A stretch of 64,000 bases of DNA from Hypomyces perniciosus (lineage: Eukaryota; Ascomycota; Sordariomycetes; Hypocreales; Hypocreaceae), in contig SPDT01000006.1 in NCBI GenBank assembly GCA_008477525.1, positions 1,825,501-1,889,500 of the forward strand. The letters run 5' to 3'. Shown piece after piece: positions 12,712 through 24,744 of this stretch (position 1 is the first letter of the stretch; each line of letters begins with the position of its first letter). The notes beneath the pieces are model-generated. The model searched no databases and was not told the DNA's origin. It saw only the letters and a list, made by a program, of their open reading frames with translations. The position numbers were made by a program, and so were the translations under genes.

Positions 12712-15700
12712 TCATTGTCTCATCGACGCTCTTGCCTTGCTCGAGAGAAGCTGCGACAAGACGAAGTGACTTACATCCTCGTCTGCCCAATATCCCATGT
12801 GAGATGCAATGGTGTTGATTGGATTGAAATCCAATGCGCTTCTATAGCTGTGATTAGCCAAGCACACGAATCCTTACTTGGGAGGTTGTGAGCTTACTCT
12901 TGGATGCTGTAGTCCACCCTACCAGTCTGATTAAGAGCCCGAACCTTGTTTTCTTCAGCGCGGAGTTTCCACGCACGGCGATTGTCGTCGTGTGAATTCT
13001 CAGTATCACCTTCCCCTGGAAATCCCATGCGTTTCTTCTGGAATGTTGAATACAACGTCTCAACTTGATCGCCAGCCGGCGTCATGTGACCAGGACTGAA
13101 GCTGGCCAGCCCTTCGGCTATCTTGGGCGCGGTAGCATGTTGCTGAAGTCCATCGTTAATCTCATTCTTGTTTGGGGTACCTGGTTGGCAGCCAGTTGTA
13201 AGATCGCTTCCCATTCTTGTCTCCTGTCGTTGGCCTAACTGAGTCATCTCGGCATCGCTGAGCTTGATGGAAGAACGAAGTAGATTGCTTGCGATTCCTG
13301 CACTAAGGGTTGACCACAGCCCACTGACACTTTGTCCGACCTTGGCACCAATACCAGTTAGACCCTGGGGCGCCACACTGCCAAACAATCCCTTCTTAGT
13401 GTAAGGTAACAGCTGTGGTTTCAGTGTTGCCATTGCCGGCGAGATTAGAGGTTCAAGACGGTAGCTAATGGGGTCTGAGGGATAAAAAATGTTAAAGAGT
13501 TGTTCAACTCGTGGTGAAGAAACAGATGATGAAGAGCCTTCAATGGATGAAGCTGATTCTGTAGTCGCATTGACGGGCCCCAAGATTTCATCCTCTGCAA
13601 TACTGTTGCTAAATGACGTTTCGGAGTGCAGAGCGAGCGACGATGATGATCGAGCAGCTATTGTCCTATTATCGTACTGTCAGCCTCAAAAGGGTCCAAA
13701 CAAACATTGGGAAAGCCACTCTACCTCCCCCTCAACATCTGGAACAGACCAATCGGTGAACCTAGGCAATAGAAGTCCTCAACATCAAAGTCAAGTGACA
13801 ACCCCCGATCACCACTTTCCGGTCCTTGTCGGCCAGGGGAGGGCCAAAAAGGCAGATAATTGTTGCTCGGTTCAGGTTTTTGACGGTCTTTCTGTCGACA
13901 AAGGACATCAAACAGAATTGCAGAACCTAGTGAATGACCCACGACGTGAATTTTGCCCTTGAACTCGGGATTCCTTTCCTTGAATAGATTGAATATGCGA
14001 TTAGATTCCCCTAAGACAATCTTAGAGATTTCTTCCCGATATGAGCTTTGGTAGAGCAAAACGTCCAACGCAAGGTCCGAAATCAAGGACCTAGCGAAAC
14101 TAACACCTTCTATGGTAATATCGTCGAGGGAGGGATCTATATCTCATCTCAGTCGGATGATCGAGTCTTGAGAACTAGCCCCATGGATATCAGCTTACAG
14201 CAGTCTTCTTCCCCAGTGGTGTCACCAAGGTCATGTTCCGTCTTCTTCTTTCTTTGTCTAGGAAATTCGACAGAGTGCCTCCAACACACTGGAAGGACTT
14301 GGACCCGACAGTTTCCAGGACCCGTTCCGAGCTCGGAGTTTAGGGCTTTTAAATCGGCGGAGTTGGCATAGACCGACTTGAGTGTTTTGCGTAGGACATT
14401 CACGTCATGGACGAAGTTTACACTCTCCATACTAGAGAAGATCAATTATCGCTTTTCAAGGATGCTGAGGGGTTCTCGCATACCGTAATCCGAGGCGTTG
14501 ACCAATACCATGTGTGACAAGCACGAGATGCTCTATTTCACGTCCCTGTGTCTCGCCAATCTGTGTATTGTAATCGTCTTGCATATCTTGCCCATCAAGT
14601 GGGAGAACGTCTTCGTCCGGCTTGATGGCATCATTCTGTTCGCCCTTGATGAGGGATGAGATCTGCTGCTGAAGTAAAATCTCTCGCGCTTGGGAAATAG
14701 TCGATTGAGCGCGATCGCGAAGTGATGGCTCATCACCCGCAAGCTCCGTCGTTGAAGGCGCTGACCTCCTCTTTAAAGATTTCCTTTGCCGTTCATCTAA
14801 CCCAAGGCTGTCGTTTTCCGGGGTAGTAACGTCCTTTTCATTAATTTCCTTGTGGTTAGGCTCAACATAGCCCCGAATCAACTTGAGTCCGCTCATATAG
14901 CCACCTCCCGCGAATTTTTCGTAAACAGACGTGGTAACCCATGACAGAACGCTGTCAGATGAAAGCCAGGCTGTAGCTGCATCTTGATAGGTTGCGATAT
15001 TGTTCATGTATGTACCGAAGAGTCGGTAAGATGGTGGCTGTGAGGGAGAATGGAACGGCGGTGCTGTAATAGAAGACACTGGCAGTGGCTTCGAACTTAC
15101 ATGAGTGGATGTGTTAGCTGGTGGTAGACCTTCCACTGTAACTTCGGTAACACTACTTTTCAGGCCCGACTGGCTTCGCGTTATCACTAAAAGCCTTGGG
15201 TTCAGCGTCGTGGAACCGGGCTAGGCGGGGAAATGGGGGATGAAATGGTATTTACCTGGATTGAGCCAAGGCTTCACTTTGAGGTAGCCCTTTCTACAGG
15301 TTAGCGATTTCCCATCATCATCAGGGTCTGGTGGCATACTTCTTCCAGTTGAGCAGCGAGGTTCTCTTCGCACGGTCGAAGTGATGATCCTTCCTGAAAA
15401 AACCAAGTCCCACGGCGAACTACCAGCAAGCATCAGCAACTCACTCGTTAAACTATACTTGAATCCCTTTCACGTCTTGACCCACCCTCATAGATTGGAC
15501 CAAGCCAATAAACGGGTGCCAGTTCGCGTTCCTCAATATCTACGTCGAATAGAAAATCCTCGTTCACAGGCACCCGTGCGTCGCGTTTGCCCACAATGGA
15601 ATCAGTGGTTGCAGCATTGATGGTGACAGTCGCTTGATGAAGAACGCCTGGGACCTGGGCTGCCTGGCCACGTTCATTTTCTGCTGTTTCCAAAAGTCTC

Positions 15701-16151
15701 TGGTATTGGCTTTCGATTCGTCTCGAATCGGAGACAGAAAACACGGAGAATTTCTTGGGCCGCGTGGAGGGCTTATTGTCTGTTTGGGCAGTTTGTGGTC
15801 TTTGACTAGCTGCGGCTTTCGTTTGGGGATCTAGCAACTTAATTAGAGATATGTAACGATATCAAGGGCAACAGCTAAGCTTATTCGCACATCTACGGCA
15901 TGAAACCAGCGCACACTCAACGGGGGACAGTCTGGGGGATATGTGCGGACACTCTGGCCGTAGAAGGGCGTGGTGCAATGATCACCAGGAGTCGCTGGTT
16001 CAGTTAACCCAGGCGTGGAAGGACGTCCATCGGGCCGTTGACCGTTGGTTGGAGTTGTGGTTCGACTGGTGCTCCAGGGATTGATTGAGTCAATGGCAGA
16101 ACTCAAGTAGGATCTATCAGTCTTGTCAAGATCTCCAGGCGTCATTTTCAT
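12712..16151 (-). CDS. DDHD-domain phospholipase (intracellular PLA1-like)
   Basis: Nine exons, best read as 15891-16151, about 15459-15771, 15340-15419, 15256-15289, 14484-15186, 14199-14431, 13725-14136, 12898-13665 and 12712-12841, give about 977 aa. The N-terminal part has SSAIDSINPWS and the WWE-like region with RRGTWFFQEGSSLRP. The lipase centre follows: LVLVTHGIGQRLG, then VVGHSLGSA with the GxSxG serine. The metal-binding DDHD domain at the end includes FYCLGSPIGLF, DYSIQE and ASHMGYW. The family includes yeast Ddl1 (YOR022C) and mammalian DDHD1/2, which hydrolyse phospholipids or acylglycerols at intracellular membranes. Position 15772-15830 is ambiguous: translated after a TAG acceptor it gives the family-like IPKRKP but leaves the frame, whereas a later acceptor (exon from 15771) keeps the frame and loses that motif. 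A one-base deletion is suspected. Confidence 0.85.
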
Positions 16152-17031
16152 CAAGGCCAGACGAGTGCGCCATGTAGCTTGAAGGCTTGTGCGTGTGCGA
16201 TTGCCTGTGAGATAATAGCGAACAAGCCAACGAGCTACGAAATGCCCGTGCTTGCTTCGGAGCAGCGGCGCCAACGTGGCAGCAGTTGAGGGTCGGTTGC
16301 CCCAAAACACCTAACCTTGCATGAATCTTGTTGAACGATCGTAACAGTGACGAGATAGCTAACGATTGTGTACACTCATCGCATGAGACAACAGTGCGTG
16401 CCCCACCCTACATGAAGTAGGTGTAGCCCCATATTAAGTTGTAGTACCCAGGCAATTGTCTTGTCAGATATGGAGCGCAACAGTCATAATGCTGGAAGGA
16501 CTCTTTTGATCGAAGTCACTATACTACTGCTAGCTACCTGCATCTCGAACAAGGGAAAGGTGGACGTAAAATGGCGATAAAGTAAGCAGTGGGTTCAGCT
16601 CTCCTGGGAAACCACGTGGTACCCAGGTGTGCGTGCGATACGTATTCCATTACGAGTGGCGGTGATTATCTGATGACCTTACGGAGTACTGCCTTATTAA
16701 TTGCTCTTCACTCCTCCATACAGGTTGTCCAAGTTCAGGACAAAGACTTCTAACCTCGTCCTTTATACTATATACCGGGGAGTATTGAATTAGTAGGGAA
16801 CCAACAGCTTCTCATAGAGAAATTTATACTTCCACTATTTAGACTAGTTGACACTTGAGATACACTCATATGTGTATCTTGCTGAGTGCCTGCTAGGAAG
16901 TAGGCAAATAAAAGGCAAGGGAGGATATATACTAGTTACTACCTTACGAGTAAGGTCATTTGGGGAGGCCCGTGTTTATAGGCACTACATACTAGATACT
17001 TCGTACTTCATCCAACAGTACAGTTAGTTGT
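16152..17031. other. Intergenic, 5' of the DDHD gene
   Basis: About 880 bp, no credible frame. TACGGAGTAC at 16680-16689 and TACTTCGTA at 16998-17006 are copies of the dispersed motif. Otherwise nothing was seen. Confidence 0.5.
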
Positions 17032-17857
17032 TCAGGGGGAGAAGAGGCCCGCTTCCAACAGCATGGACCAAGGTCCTTGCAGTTGTCCAGCCAATTGCTC
17101 AACTGTGCGGCCCTGGTTATCTCGTAGGCTGCGTATGTCTTCTTCGATTCCCACGTTCATGCGACCCACGCCTGCTGATTCAACTGCTCGGCGAATCGGA
17201 TCAGGGAACGACGCCGTAGACAGTGTCGATGAGAGCCATAGAAGGAGCCAGGCAACCTCCTCGTGCATATTTTGGATGGCTAGATGAAGACCGCTCTTCA
17301 TATCAGCCAATGGATCTTGATAGCGCACAATGGATCCTATACTATCTGCTGCGTCTTGGTCGGCTATATCTCGCAGAAGCTCGACCATTCCTTCAACATC
17401 ACCCTCAGCGCACATGACGTGAAGGGCGCGCGCTGGCAGCGCTTCAGGGTTATTTTGGACGTAGGCCTCCTCCTTGATGGAGGGCAGGATGTCAAGATTG
17501 TGCTGCAGACCGCCCTCGTTGGTATAATCTGCGAGAATGGCAGCGCCAGTTGGTGTCTGGACAACAGCCTGGACAACACCGGTAGTCGAGGAGGCGCCTG
17601 CCTCGTTGACAGGTAAATACGTGTTACAAGCAGGGCATCTGAGAGAGGCAGATACTAATGAGGCGTCATCCATCAGACATTGCCTGGCTTTAAGATTAGA
17701 TGCCAGGGTGGAATAGACTTGATAGCCAGGGTGCATACCAATGGAAGTGACAACCGCATTGGAGTTCAAGGTCATCAGGAACTTGACCTTCGCCGCCGTC
17801 CTCGCCTTGATCCAGATGGACCACTAAAGGCTCGTCGCACGTCTTGCAGGGGCCCAT
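17032..17857 (-). CDS. RING-like zinc-binding protein with ankyrin-type repeats
   Basis: Two exons (17739-17857 and 17032-17683) give 256 aa. The intron lies inside the zinc motif and joining it completes the pattern: C4-x2-C7, then C34-x-C36-H-x-H39-x2-C42, then C56-x2-C59. That spacing fits a RING-type E3 ligase domain with Cys in the usual His position. The rest contains LHVMCAEGDVEGMVELL and SGLHLAIQNMHEEVAWLLL, which look like helices of two ankyrin-type repeats, and a third partial repeat near DNQGRTVEQLAG. A RING plus ankyrin layout suggests a ubiquitin ligase with a protein-binding tail. This is inferred from motifs only, and no named orthologue is recognised. Confidence 0.7.
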
Positions 17858-18426
17858 TGGTTGGTAAGCCAGTACTAGGTACTGATAGCTCAGTACTGCC
17901 TAGAACTTTGTACCTAGTAGGTAGTAGTAATACTAGTAGTTGACCGCCGTCTGTACGAATTACTGAGTAGTATATAGTAATATTACTTGGCACACATTAG
18001 GGAAAATTCATGCACACGCAAGCAATTGGTGGCTTTGCTGAAAGCATACGAGTACATAACTTCTTGCCACCTGTTTATTAAGGCGGTGGTGCCTGGCAAC
18101 CAGGTGCTGGTGGATCCTATTCTCCGTACCCGCAGTTACAAGTACGTACCTGTACTAAAGTAATTACATCACCCCCGACCTTCCCGTCTTGCCCCTCACT
18201 TTCTTCCACGCGCCGCCTGTTACCGACGTCTTTCAATCTGGGAACTTATAACTGCAATTGGGTGTTTCCGAGAGGAACTCAAGCTGCACGACGGATTACA
18301 GAGCAGCCAGGCAGCAGTATTCTGCAAAGTGGTTTTAAGCTTTCGCTCTTGGGCGGAGATCCATCATCACTACTGTCATCCACAGCTTGTCACCATTGTG
18401 AATAGCAGACCTCCTCATTCTCCAGC
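17858..18426. promoter_or_regulatory. Divergent promoter region, RING gene / fimbrin
   Basis: 569 bp separate two divergent start codons. The half nearest the RING gene holds stacked TACTAG/TAGTAC steps, and the fimbrin side has pyrimidine-rich stretches (around 18180-18215) common in promoters of highly expressed fungal genes. No specific factor site is claimed. Confidence 0.4.
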
Positions 18427-20598
18427 ATGAATGTCCTCAAACTACAGAGGTCAGTCTATCCCGGCCTGTTATCGACTAGCCCTACTGACACCACTGCTTC
18501 TCTTTCTACAGGAAGTTTCCTCAATTCCAGCAGAATGAGATCTTTTCTCTGTCCGATGCTTTTCAACGACTCGATTTTGAGGATCGGGGATATATAGACG
18601 AAGCTACTGCCATAAAAGCTACCCAGCAGAGCGAGAATCAGCCATATGACGTTGTTCGCCAAGCTCTTAAGGAGGTTGATCTTGACTCTTCACGGCGTGT
18701 AGAGCTTGAAGACTATGTTGGGGTTTGTCCATACTCATTTGGACCCTATCAGTTCCGTTTCTAACATCGTGCAGCTGATCGCCAAGCTACGTGTGGGTTC
18801 CCCTGCCCAGAAGCGAATTTCGACTGTCACCACACCCAGCGGCGGGGGCGCAGTTGTATCCCAGGGCCACGTTTCCAAAGGTAGCGTGGGCGGCAAGATC
18901 CAGGTCCAGGGCTCAAATTCCAATACTACCCATACTATCAACGAAGATGAACGGACCGAATTCACTCGCCACATCAACGCTGTCTTAGCAGGTGATTCGG
19001 ACATTGGGAACCGACTCCCATTTCCCACGGACACATTCGAAATGTTTGACGAGTGCAGAGATGGTCTTGTTCTTGCCAAGCTCATCAACGATAGTGTCCC
19101 CGATACAATTGATGAGCGAGTGTTGAATATGCCTGGAAAGAAGGGCCGAACTCTCAACGCTTTCCAGATGAGCGAGAACAATAACGTCGTAATTGAATCA
19201 TGCAAAGGTATTGGCTGTTCGGTTGTTAATATAGGCGCTGGAGACATCATCGAGGTTCGCGAGCATCTTGTTCTCGGCCTTATCTGGCAAATCATTCGAC
19301 GTGGCCTTTTAAGCAAGATTGATATAAAAACTCCACCCAGAGCTCTACCGACTCTTGGAGGAAGATGAAACGTTGGAGCAGTTTTTAAGACTGCCCCCTG
19401 AGCAAATCCTTCTTCGCTGGTTCAACTATCATCTTAAGGCTGCCAACTGGCCACGAAGGTATGTACACCATATTGCGAATAGATGTGAACTCACACTGAC
19501 CGTTCTTTCGTTAGGGTGCACAATTTTTCGAGCGATGTGAAGGATGGTGAGAACTATGCTGTGCTGCTCGCGCAGATTGGATCTGAGTATGGTTGCACAC
19601 GATCACCGCTGCAAACAAGAGATCTTCTACAAAGGGCCGAAGAAGTTCTACAAGAAGCGGACAAGCTCGAGTGTCGCAAATTCCTGACACCGTCATCACT
19701 GGTCGCTGGAAACCCTAAACTCAATCTTGCCTTCGTAGCGAACCTCTTCAATAACCATCCAGCACTTGATCCTATTACTGAGGAGGAGAAGCTTCAGGTC
19801 GAGGATTTCGATGCTGAAGGAGAGCGCGAGGCAAGAGTCTTTACTTTGTGGCTCAACAGTCTTGACGTCCAACCAGCCGTTGTGTCGTTTTTCGACGACT
19901 TGAGGGACGGATCAGCGCTTCTGCAAGCTTATGACAAAATCATCAAGGGATCCGTTAATTGGCGTCATGTTAACAAGGCACCTGCTCATGGTGGCGAGAT
20001 GTTAAGATTCAAAGCTGTGGAGAACACCAATTATGCCATTGAACTAGGCAAGCAAAATGGGTTCTCACTAGTCGGCATCCAAGGGGCGGATATTACAGAC
20101 GGTCAAAGAACACTAACACTCGGCCTTGTGTGGCAGCTCATGCGAAAGGATATCACCTTGACTCTGTCATCACTGGCACAGAAGCTTGGCAAGAGAGAAA
20201 TAACAGATGCCGAGATGGTCAAATGGGCTAACGACATGTCAAGGAAAGGGGGCCGCAGTTCCGTTATCAGATCCTTCAAGGACCCTGCCATTGGCTCCGG
20301 TGTGTTCCTGTTGGATGTCCTCAACGGAATGAAAAGCAGCTACGTTGACTATGATCTTGTAACTCCCGGCCAGACGGATGAGGATGCGTATATGAATGCC
20401 AAACTGAGTATCAGCATTGCCCGGAAGCTCGGCGCAACCATCTGGCTTGTCCCTGAGGACATATGCCAAGTTCGCAGTCGTTTAGTGACTACTTTTATTG
20501 GTAAGTTATATCAGCAATATCTTCGATTTCACCTCCATTTCTTTATTGCTGACACTTGTTTACCAGGATCTCTCATGGCGACTCAGGAGAAAATGTAG
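18427..20598 (+). CDS. SAC6: Fimbrin/plastin, actin-bundling protein (one-base frame break)
   Basis: Five exons (18427-18449, 18512-18722, 18775-19458, 19515-20500, 20567-20598) encode about 644 aa. An EF-hand region near residues 10-75 is followed by four calponin-homology domains. CH landmarks include DGLVLAKLINDSVPDTIDER, LNAFQMSENNNVVIESCKGI, LRLPPEQILLRWFNYHLKAA and DGSALLQAYDKI. Fimbrin crosslinks actin filaments in patches and rings used for endocytosis and polarised growth. The frame is broken once: at 19326-19330 a run of five A follows KID, and removing one A restores IKLHPELYRLLEEDETLEQF, the sequence expected for the family. The remaining exons then join in phase to the stop. This looks like a homopolymer base-call error, though a real frameshift allele cannot be excluded. 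The symbol follows the yeast orthologue. Confidence 0.92.
19326..19330 (+). other. Frameshift site: extra A in fimbrin exon 3
   Basis: A run of five A where the conserved protein needs four. Upstream frame ends in KIDIK and downstream frame resumes LHPELYRLL with no plausible intron between. Confidence 0.8.
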
Positions 20599-22293
20599 GC
20601 GGACAAAGCTTATAGCTCTATTTATTTTGATCTTCTGAGCGGCGGTATAGGGTGGGAGTAACAAATGAATACAATAAAAGCCAAAGCAAAATAAGATATA
20701 CTTATCGCATCTGTGAAGCAATGGTCAAACTCCCCAAATCAGCCTTTCATTGTAAACTAGGTGGTATCTATTTGCATGGACTCAGAGGCCTTGTAATAAA
20801 AGTATCCCATTGCTGTTTTAATGCCTGTTTTAAATTGAGATACTCGCAAAATGGGAGTGTATGCTATAAGGCAAGCCTGGTTCTAGGATCATGTATGGCC
20901 TGAAAGTTAGATTGCCTAATGGCTTACGACCTCTTGAACCCTCTATGTGACTCAGCTTGATGAGCTACAAGGGTTGTTGTAAATGATGAGGATGCAGATG
21001 GAATGCACGGACGTAGGCCACAGATAGAACTTACCAGCCATTAATTTAAGTAGACCCCAGAGGACAATTTTATGGGCCTACACAGAGAGAAAGGAGTGAT
21101 AAGAAACGCCGTATGTCCATTTATCCCCAAGGACGAGATGGAGCTGTGGTGGACGTGGCGAAGCATGAATGTATGAACCGGGTGATTCCAGCCACGAGCA
21201 AATTGATCCTATAAGACTGTAAGCCCCGAATGAGAAAGACGTGCCAAATATTTTATTATGAATTAGAATGTCAAGTTATTCAGGGGGCAAGGAAACTCTT
21301 TCAGTCGGTCAGAGGATATAACACCATTTCCTCTCCCCTTGATGGCTTTGGTCAATGGCCGATATGATCTTCCGCGAACTTGAACTAACGCTGGATCATC
21401 ATAGATGTTATTCTCACCATGGCCACGAGATCGCTTTTCTGCTATATAACCAGTCAATACTAGTAGTAGTCTTAGAACGGGGGATTTTCGAACTCACAAA
21501 TGACAGTCAGAAGAGGAATCCACGCATAATGGTGTAGGAAAATAAGGTAGTTTGATTATGTCTATGACTTAGAAGGGCCATGTGAAGTCCCCCTGAGTTC
21601 ATCCACGCACACCTCCGCCTCACTTTTGTGCGGGTGATGCGCTGGAAATGCTCAACCCGTTGCTGAGACAGTGTGTGGGTTCATTAATGTCTGTCTCCTA
21701 AGCGTTGGACAACTGTGACATTGCTACACTGATGACTTCAGATCAAGGGAAGTGAAAATGGCTGAAACCACCAAATTAGGTATTAGCCGGGCGGATATTC
21801 GTGGAACCCCAGAGGTACCAAAGAATGGCGTGTCATTGCGAACCATCATATAGACTTCTCCTTTTATAAATTGTGCTTGCATTTATTCTCTGCCCTCGAG
21901 ATACCTCAGATACGGCTGCGGAGAGAGTAGTCGGTTTTTCATGATGAGGTTTGTGATATTCATACTACCTCCACGCGTCCATGACCGGATCAATTGAGGG
22001 CTTGTTCGTCCGGAACTCGCGACATGTGAGTAGAGCTGTTTCAGCCTGGTTAGTATGTTACATAAGCACAGGTAGGTACTCCGTACAAAGAAATGAACGC
22101 TTTTAGTTACGTCAGCAGATTAAAACTTTCCCTTACCAACTCACGCTTCTCGCAATTCAACGGCGTACTTTTATGACCGTCCGCTGCACCAGTTTCCTCA
22201 AATTAGCAAATATTTCCTGGACTGCATCATCAGGCCTATCGCAAAACTATTGCTTTCATTGAATACTGTACTCATTCACTTTGCGGAGCCATC
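20599..22293. other. Intergenic, about 1.7 kb, fimbrin to SR factor
   Basis: Short frames at 20652-20903 (+) and 21263-21457 (-) have no protein-like features. The first part is likely the fimbrin 3' UTR, and the last few hundred bases upstream of 22294, which contain TACTCCGTA at 22078-22086, are the likely promoter of the SR gene. A T-arm-like GGGGGATTTTCGAACTC near 21480 lacks the rest of a tRNA. Nothing else was seen. Confidence 0.5.
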
Positions 22294-23441
22294 ATGTCTC
22301 GCGGCGGCACCACACTCTACGTGACCGGCTTCAGCCACGGCACCCGCGCTCGCGACCTCGCCTACGAGTTCGAACGGTATGTCAACCACGCCCACGCCCA
22401 CGCCCACGCCCACGCTCGCACCCACGTCTACGCCAGCGACGAGGAGTCATGCCGATATCTCGATCATCATATTTGATGCCACGTCCTCGCCCCCGCCCTC
22501 GTCCTCGCCCCAACCTCTCCTCTCCCTTTTCTTGCCACGTCGGTCGATGCGTCTTGCTTGATCGCCTCGAGAATGTTATTCGTTCGAGTCGACGGTTCGC
22601 TTGCACTTGCGCACGCGAGTACACATGGTCGAAAACCTCCCAAAGAGAAAAAAAATACCATAATCGGCTGTGCCCTCACTCTGCTCTGATTTTTCGCGCT
22701 GACGACATCTTTACATAGCTATGGACGTCTGGTCCGGTGCGATATCCCTGCGCCACGTTCTACTTCGAGTCGGCTGTAAGTACCTTCCCAGTATATATAT
22801 GACCCTACCCTCACTGACCTGGCTGGAGATTTGCCTTTGTCGAGTATGAGGACCGACGTGATGCCGACGATGCATACCATGAAATGCATAACAAGCGCAT
22901 CGGACGGGATGATCTACTGAAGATTGAAGTATGTCTATTCCTGTCAACACAGATTCCAGCAGCTGACATGTACACAGTGGGCCAGAACACCCCCTTCTGC
23001 TTCGTGGCGTTTGAATCTGGCCGTGACCGTGACCGCCGTGGGCCTCGCTCCCCTCGCCGCGGCCGCTCTCCTTCGCCGCGCCGTAGCACTCGTGATTACT
23101 CCCCACGAAAAGATGATCGCAGGGACCGTGATCGTGACTATGATCGCGATAGTCGTAGGGATCGTGACCGGTCTCGCAGCCCTGACCATCGGTAGGCTTA
23201 CTCAAAACACAATCAATCTAACATAACAGCTGACTGATCGTTTACTCACAGAGATCGAGATCGTGATACCAAGGACGATCGTGATGAACGCGACAGGAAG
23301 GAGAATGGAACCAATGGTGATGATAGGAAAGGTATGGCTGGTTTTGCCTTGTCCCATATTCAGAATCCCCTACTAACAGTATCTTGCAAAGCCGTTGAGA
23401 GCCCCCCTCCCGCCCACGACGATCTTGATGTTGCCGAATGA
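22294..23441 (+). CDS. SR-type splicing factor Srp1-like, RRM plus RS tail (one-base frame break)
   Basis: Six exons (22294-22376, 22719-22775, 22829-22928, about 22978-23191, 23252-23331, 23392-23441) give about 194 aa. One RRM spans residues 1-80, with LYVTGF as RNP2 and RLFAFVEYEDRRDADDAYH containing RNP1. Then comes the linker WARTPPSASWR and a tail of RS, RD and SPRR dipeptides. The closest remembered match is S. pombe Srp1, a spliceosomal SR protein acting in the nucleus. The frame breaks at the T run 23010-23012: one more T would join WARTPPSASWR to FESGRDRDRRG. A later acceptor (exon from 22986) also gives an open frame but replaces the conserved linker, so a missing base is preferred. 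The last intron carries the branch sequence TACTAAC at 23371-23377. Confidence 0.85.
22377..22718 (+). other. Long first intron of the SR gene
   Basis: 342 nt against 50-75 nt for most introns in this window. It starts GTATGT, ends TACATAG, and holds a GC-rich hexamer repeat and C-rich tracts. SR-protein genes often autoregulate through retained or long introns, so this is a candidate regulatory intron (inference). Confidence 0.6.
22385..22414 (+). repeat. (CCCACG)n microsatellite in SR gene intron 1
   Basis: Four perfect CCCACG units at 22391-22414, preceded by the imperfect unit ACCACG, immediately inside the 5' end of the intron. Further C/G-rich near-repeats follow to about 22530. Confidence 0.8.
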
Positions 23442-24744
23442 TTGAGACCTTTCGACGTTGCTCAAGCATAATCAGGCTACATGTTAATCCTTCCGGAGAC
23501 ACACGTTGTTTGGACTGGTTTTGTTTTCTTCTCTCATCTCTCGTCTTGTACGGTGTTCTAGGTACTGTCCACTCAGCCGAAGCTCATATGACGTAGACTC
23601 CCTGTTGTGAGTTCCATGACAGTGGTCATGCCAACCTCCATCACTCGCAATGTTTTGTGATGGCAGGCATGCTCCGATGAAGATGTGCGCATCGTGGGCT
23701 AGTTAGAGAATTGGCTGTAGAGGCAATCTTCAATGTGTGTTAATTAACTAATCCCTATGTACTATCAAACTACTTGTGTTTCCAGCGCAACCTTCAATCC
23801 CAAGGTTGGAAGAGAATGATGTTGAATCTGAGGACTGGCCTTGGTATCAAAGGGCCCGAACTTATTTACTTGCCCAAGGGTATGATGCATGGCTTTATCT
23901 ACTTATGTACGAGGTACCAGGTACTCATGTTTGATCAATTACTACTTATACATCTCTACTGAGTACCTAAGTAGTAGTGGGTATAAACTTTCTGTGGCGT
24001 GTACCAATGGCAATAGAATCAATTGATTGCCGTGCTGTACGAAGTACTTTGTAGAAATATTGAATTTAATCCACAATCAATTTGCATGCCTAAGTTGGCT
24101 CCTAAGTTGTGCTTTTCCCCAACTGCTGCAGGTTAATAATACAGCACGGGAATGAAAACTCGGTGACGTCGAGGGAGATGGCTCCTCGCCGACGATAATC
24201 CGAAAGCAAAGCGCGCACGAGCACCGACGAAAAGTCATCTGCTCCGCCAAGCCCATCACGTTTACACTTAGCTTACTTACCCGAAATAAATCAAATCCGA
24301 CGCTAACGCCCTCGAGGCATTGCCCTCTCAATCGCTCTCTTGGTTTCTACTCTTGTTTCAGAACTGGCTTTCCATTGTCAGACATCGCTAGGTATCGTGC
24401 GCTCTACCAGGTCAGCAACAACGGCAGTCAAAACGGCGTCGCCGAAGGGCGGCGATTCGAGGCGATATCAGCGTCCGACATACCTCACTGACCTGATATC
24501 CTTGAGATAGTATGCCATCGTTTTGGCCGAGCCTAGAGTCGCCCATCCGCATCCCTAGACCGACAAGAGGAGTCCCCAATCTCCCGCAACATTTGGACGA
24601 AAGCCTAGCAAGAAGGAAACGGACCGCACCGCATTAAATGAAACGAGACCGGTCAACACAATCATCTAGCCTTTGTGTATTGAGGAAGGGTTGCTGAGAT
24701 CTAACCGAAATCCCGGTTACGTCCTGGTAGCACTTCCTACCACC
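23442..24744. other. Intergenic, about 1.3 kb, SR factor to carrier
   Basis: No credible gene. TACGAAGTAC at 24038-24047 is a dispersed-motif copy. From about 24170 the sequence is GC-balanced with many GA/CG steps and may be the carrier promoter and 5' UTR. No uORF or RNA was identified with confidence. Confidence 0.45.

Noticed and set aside
20652..20903. 83-codon plus-strand frame after fimbrin
   Set aside because: Falls in the expected fimbrin 3' UTR, with no domain and no splice context.
21460..21520. tRNA-like T-arm (GGGGGATTTTCGAACTC)
   Set aside because: No acceptor stem, D-arm or anticodon arm at correct spacing.
22385..22530. Tandem CCCACG units as a CRISPR-like or minisatellite array
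   Set aside because: Plain hexamer microsatellite without spacers, inside a eukaryotic intron.
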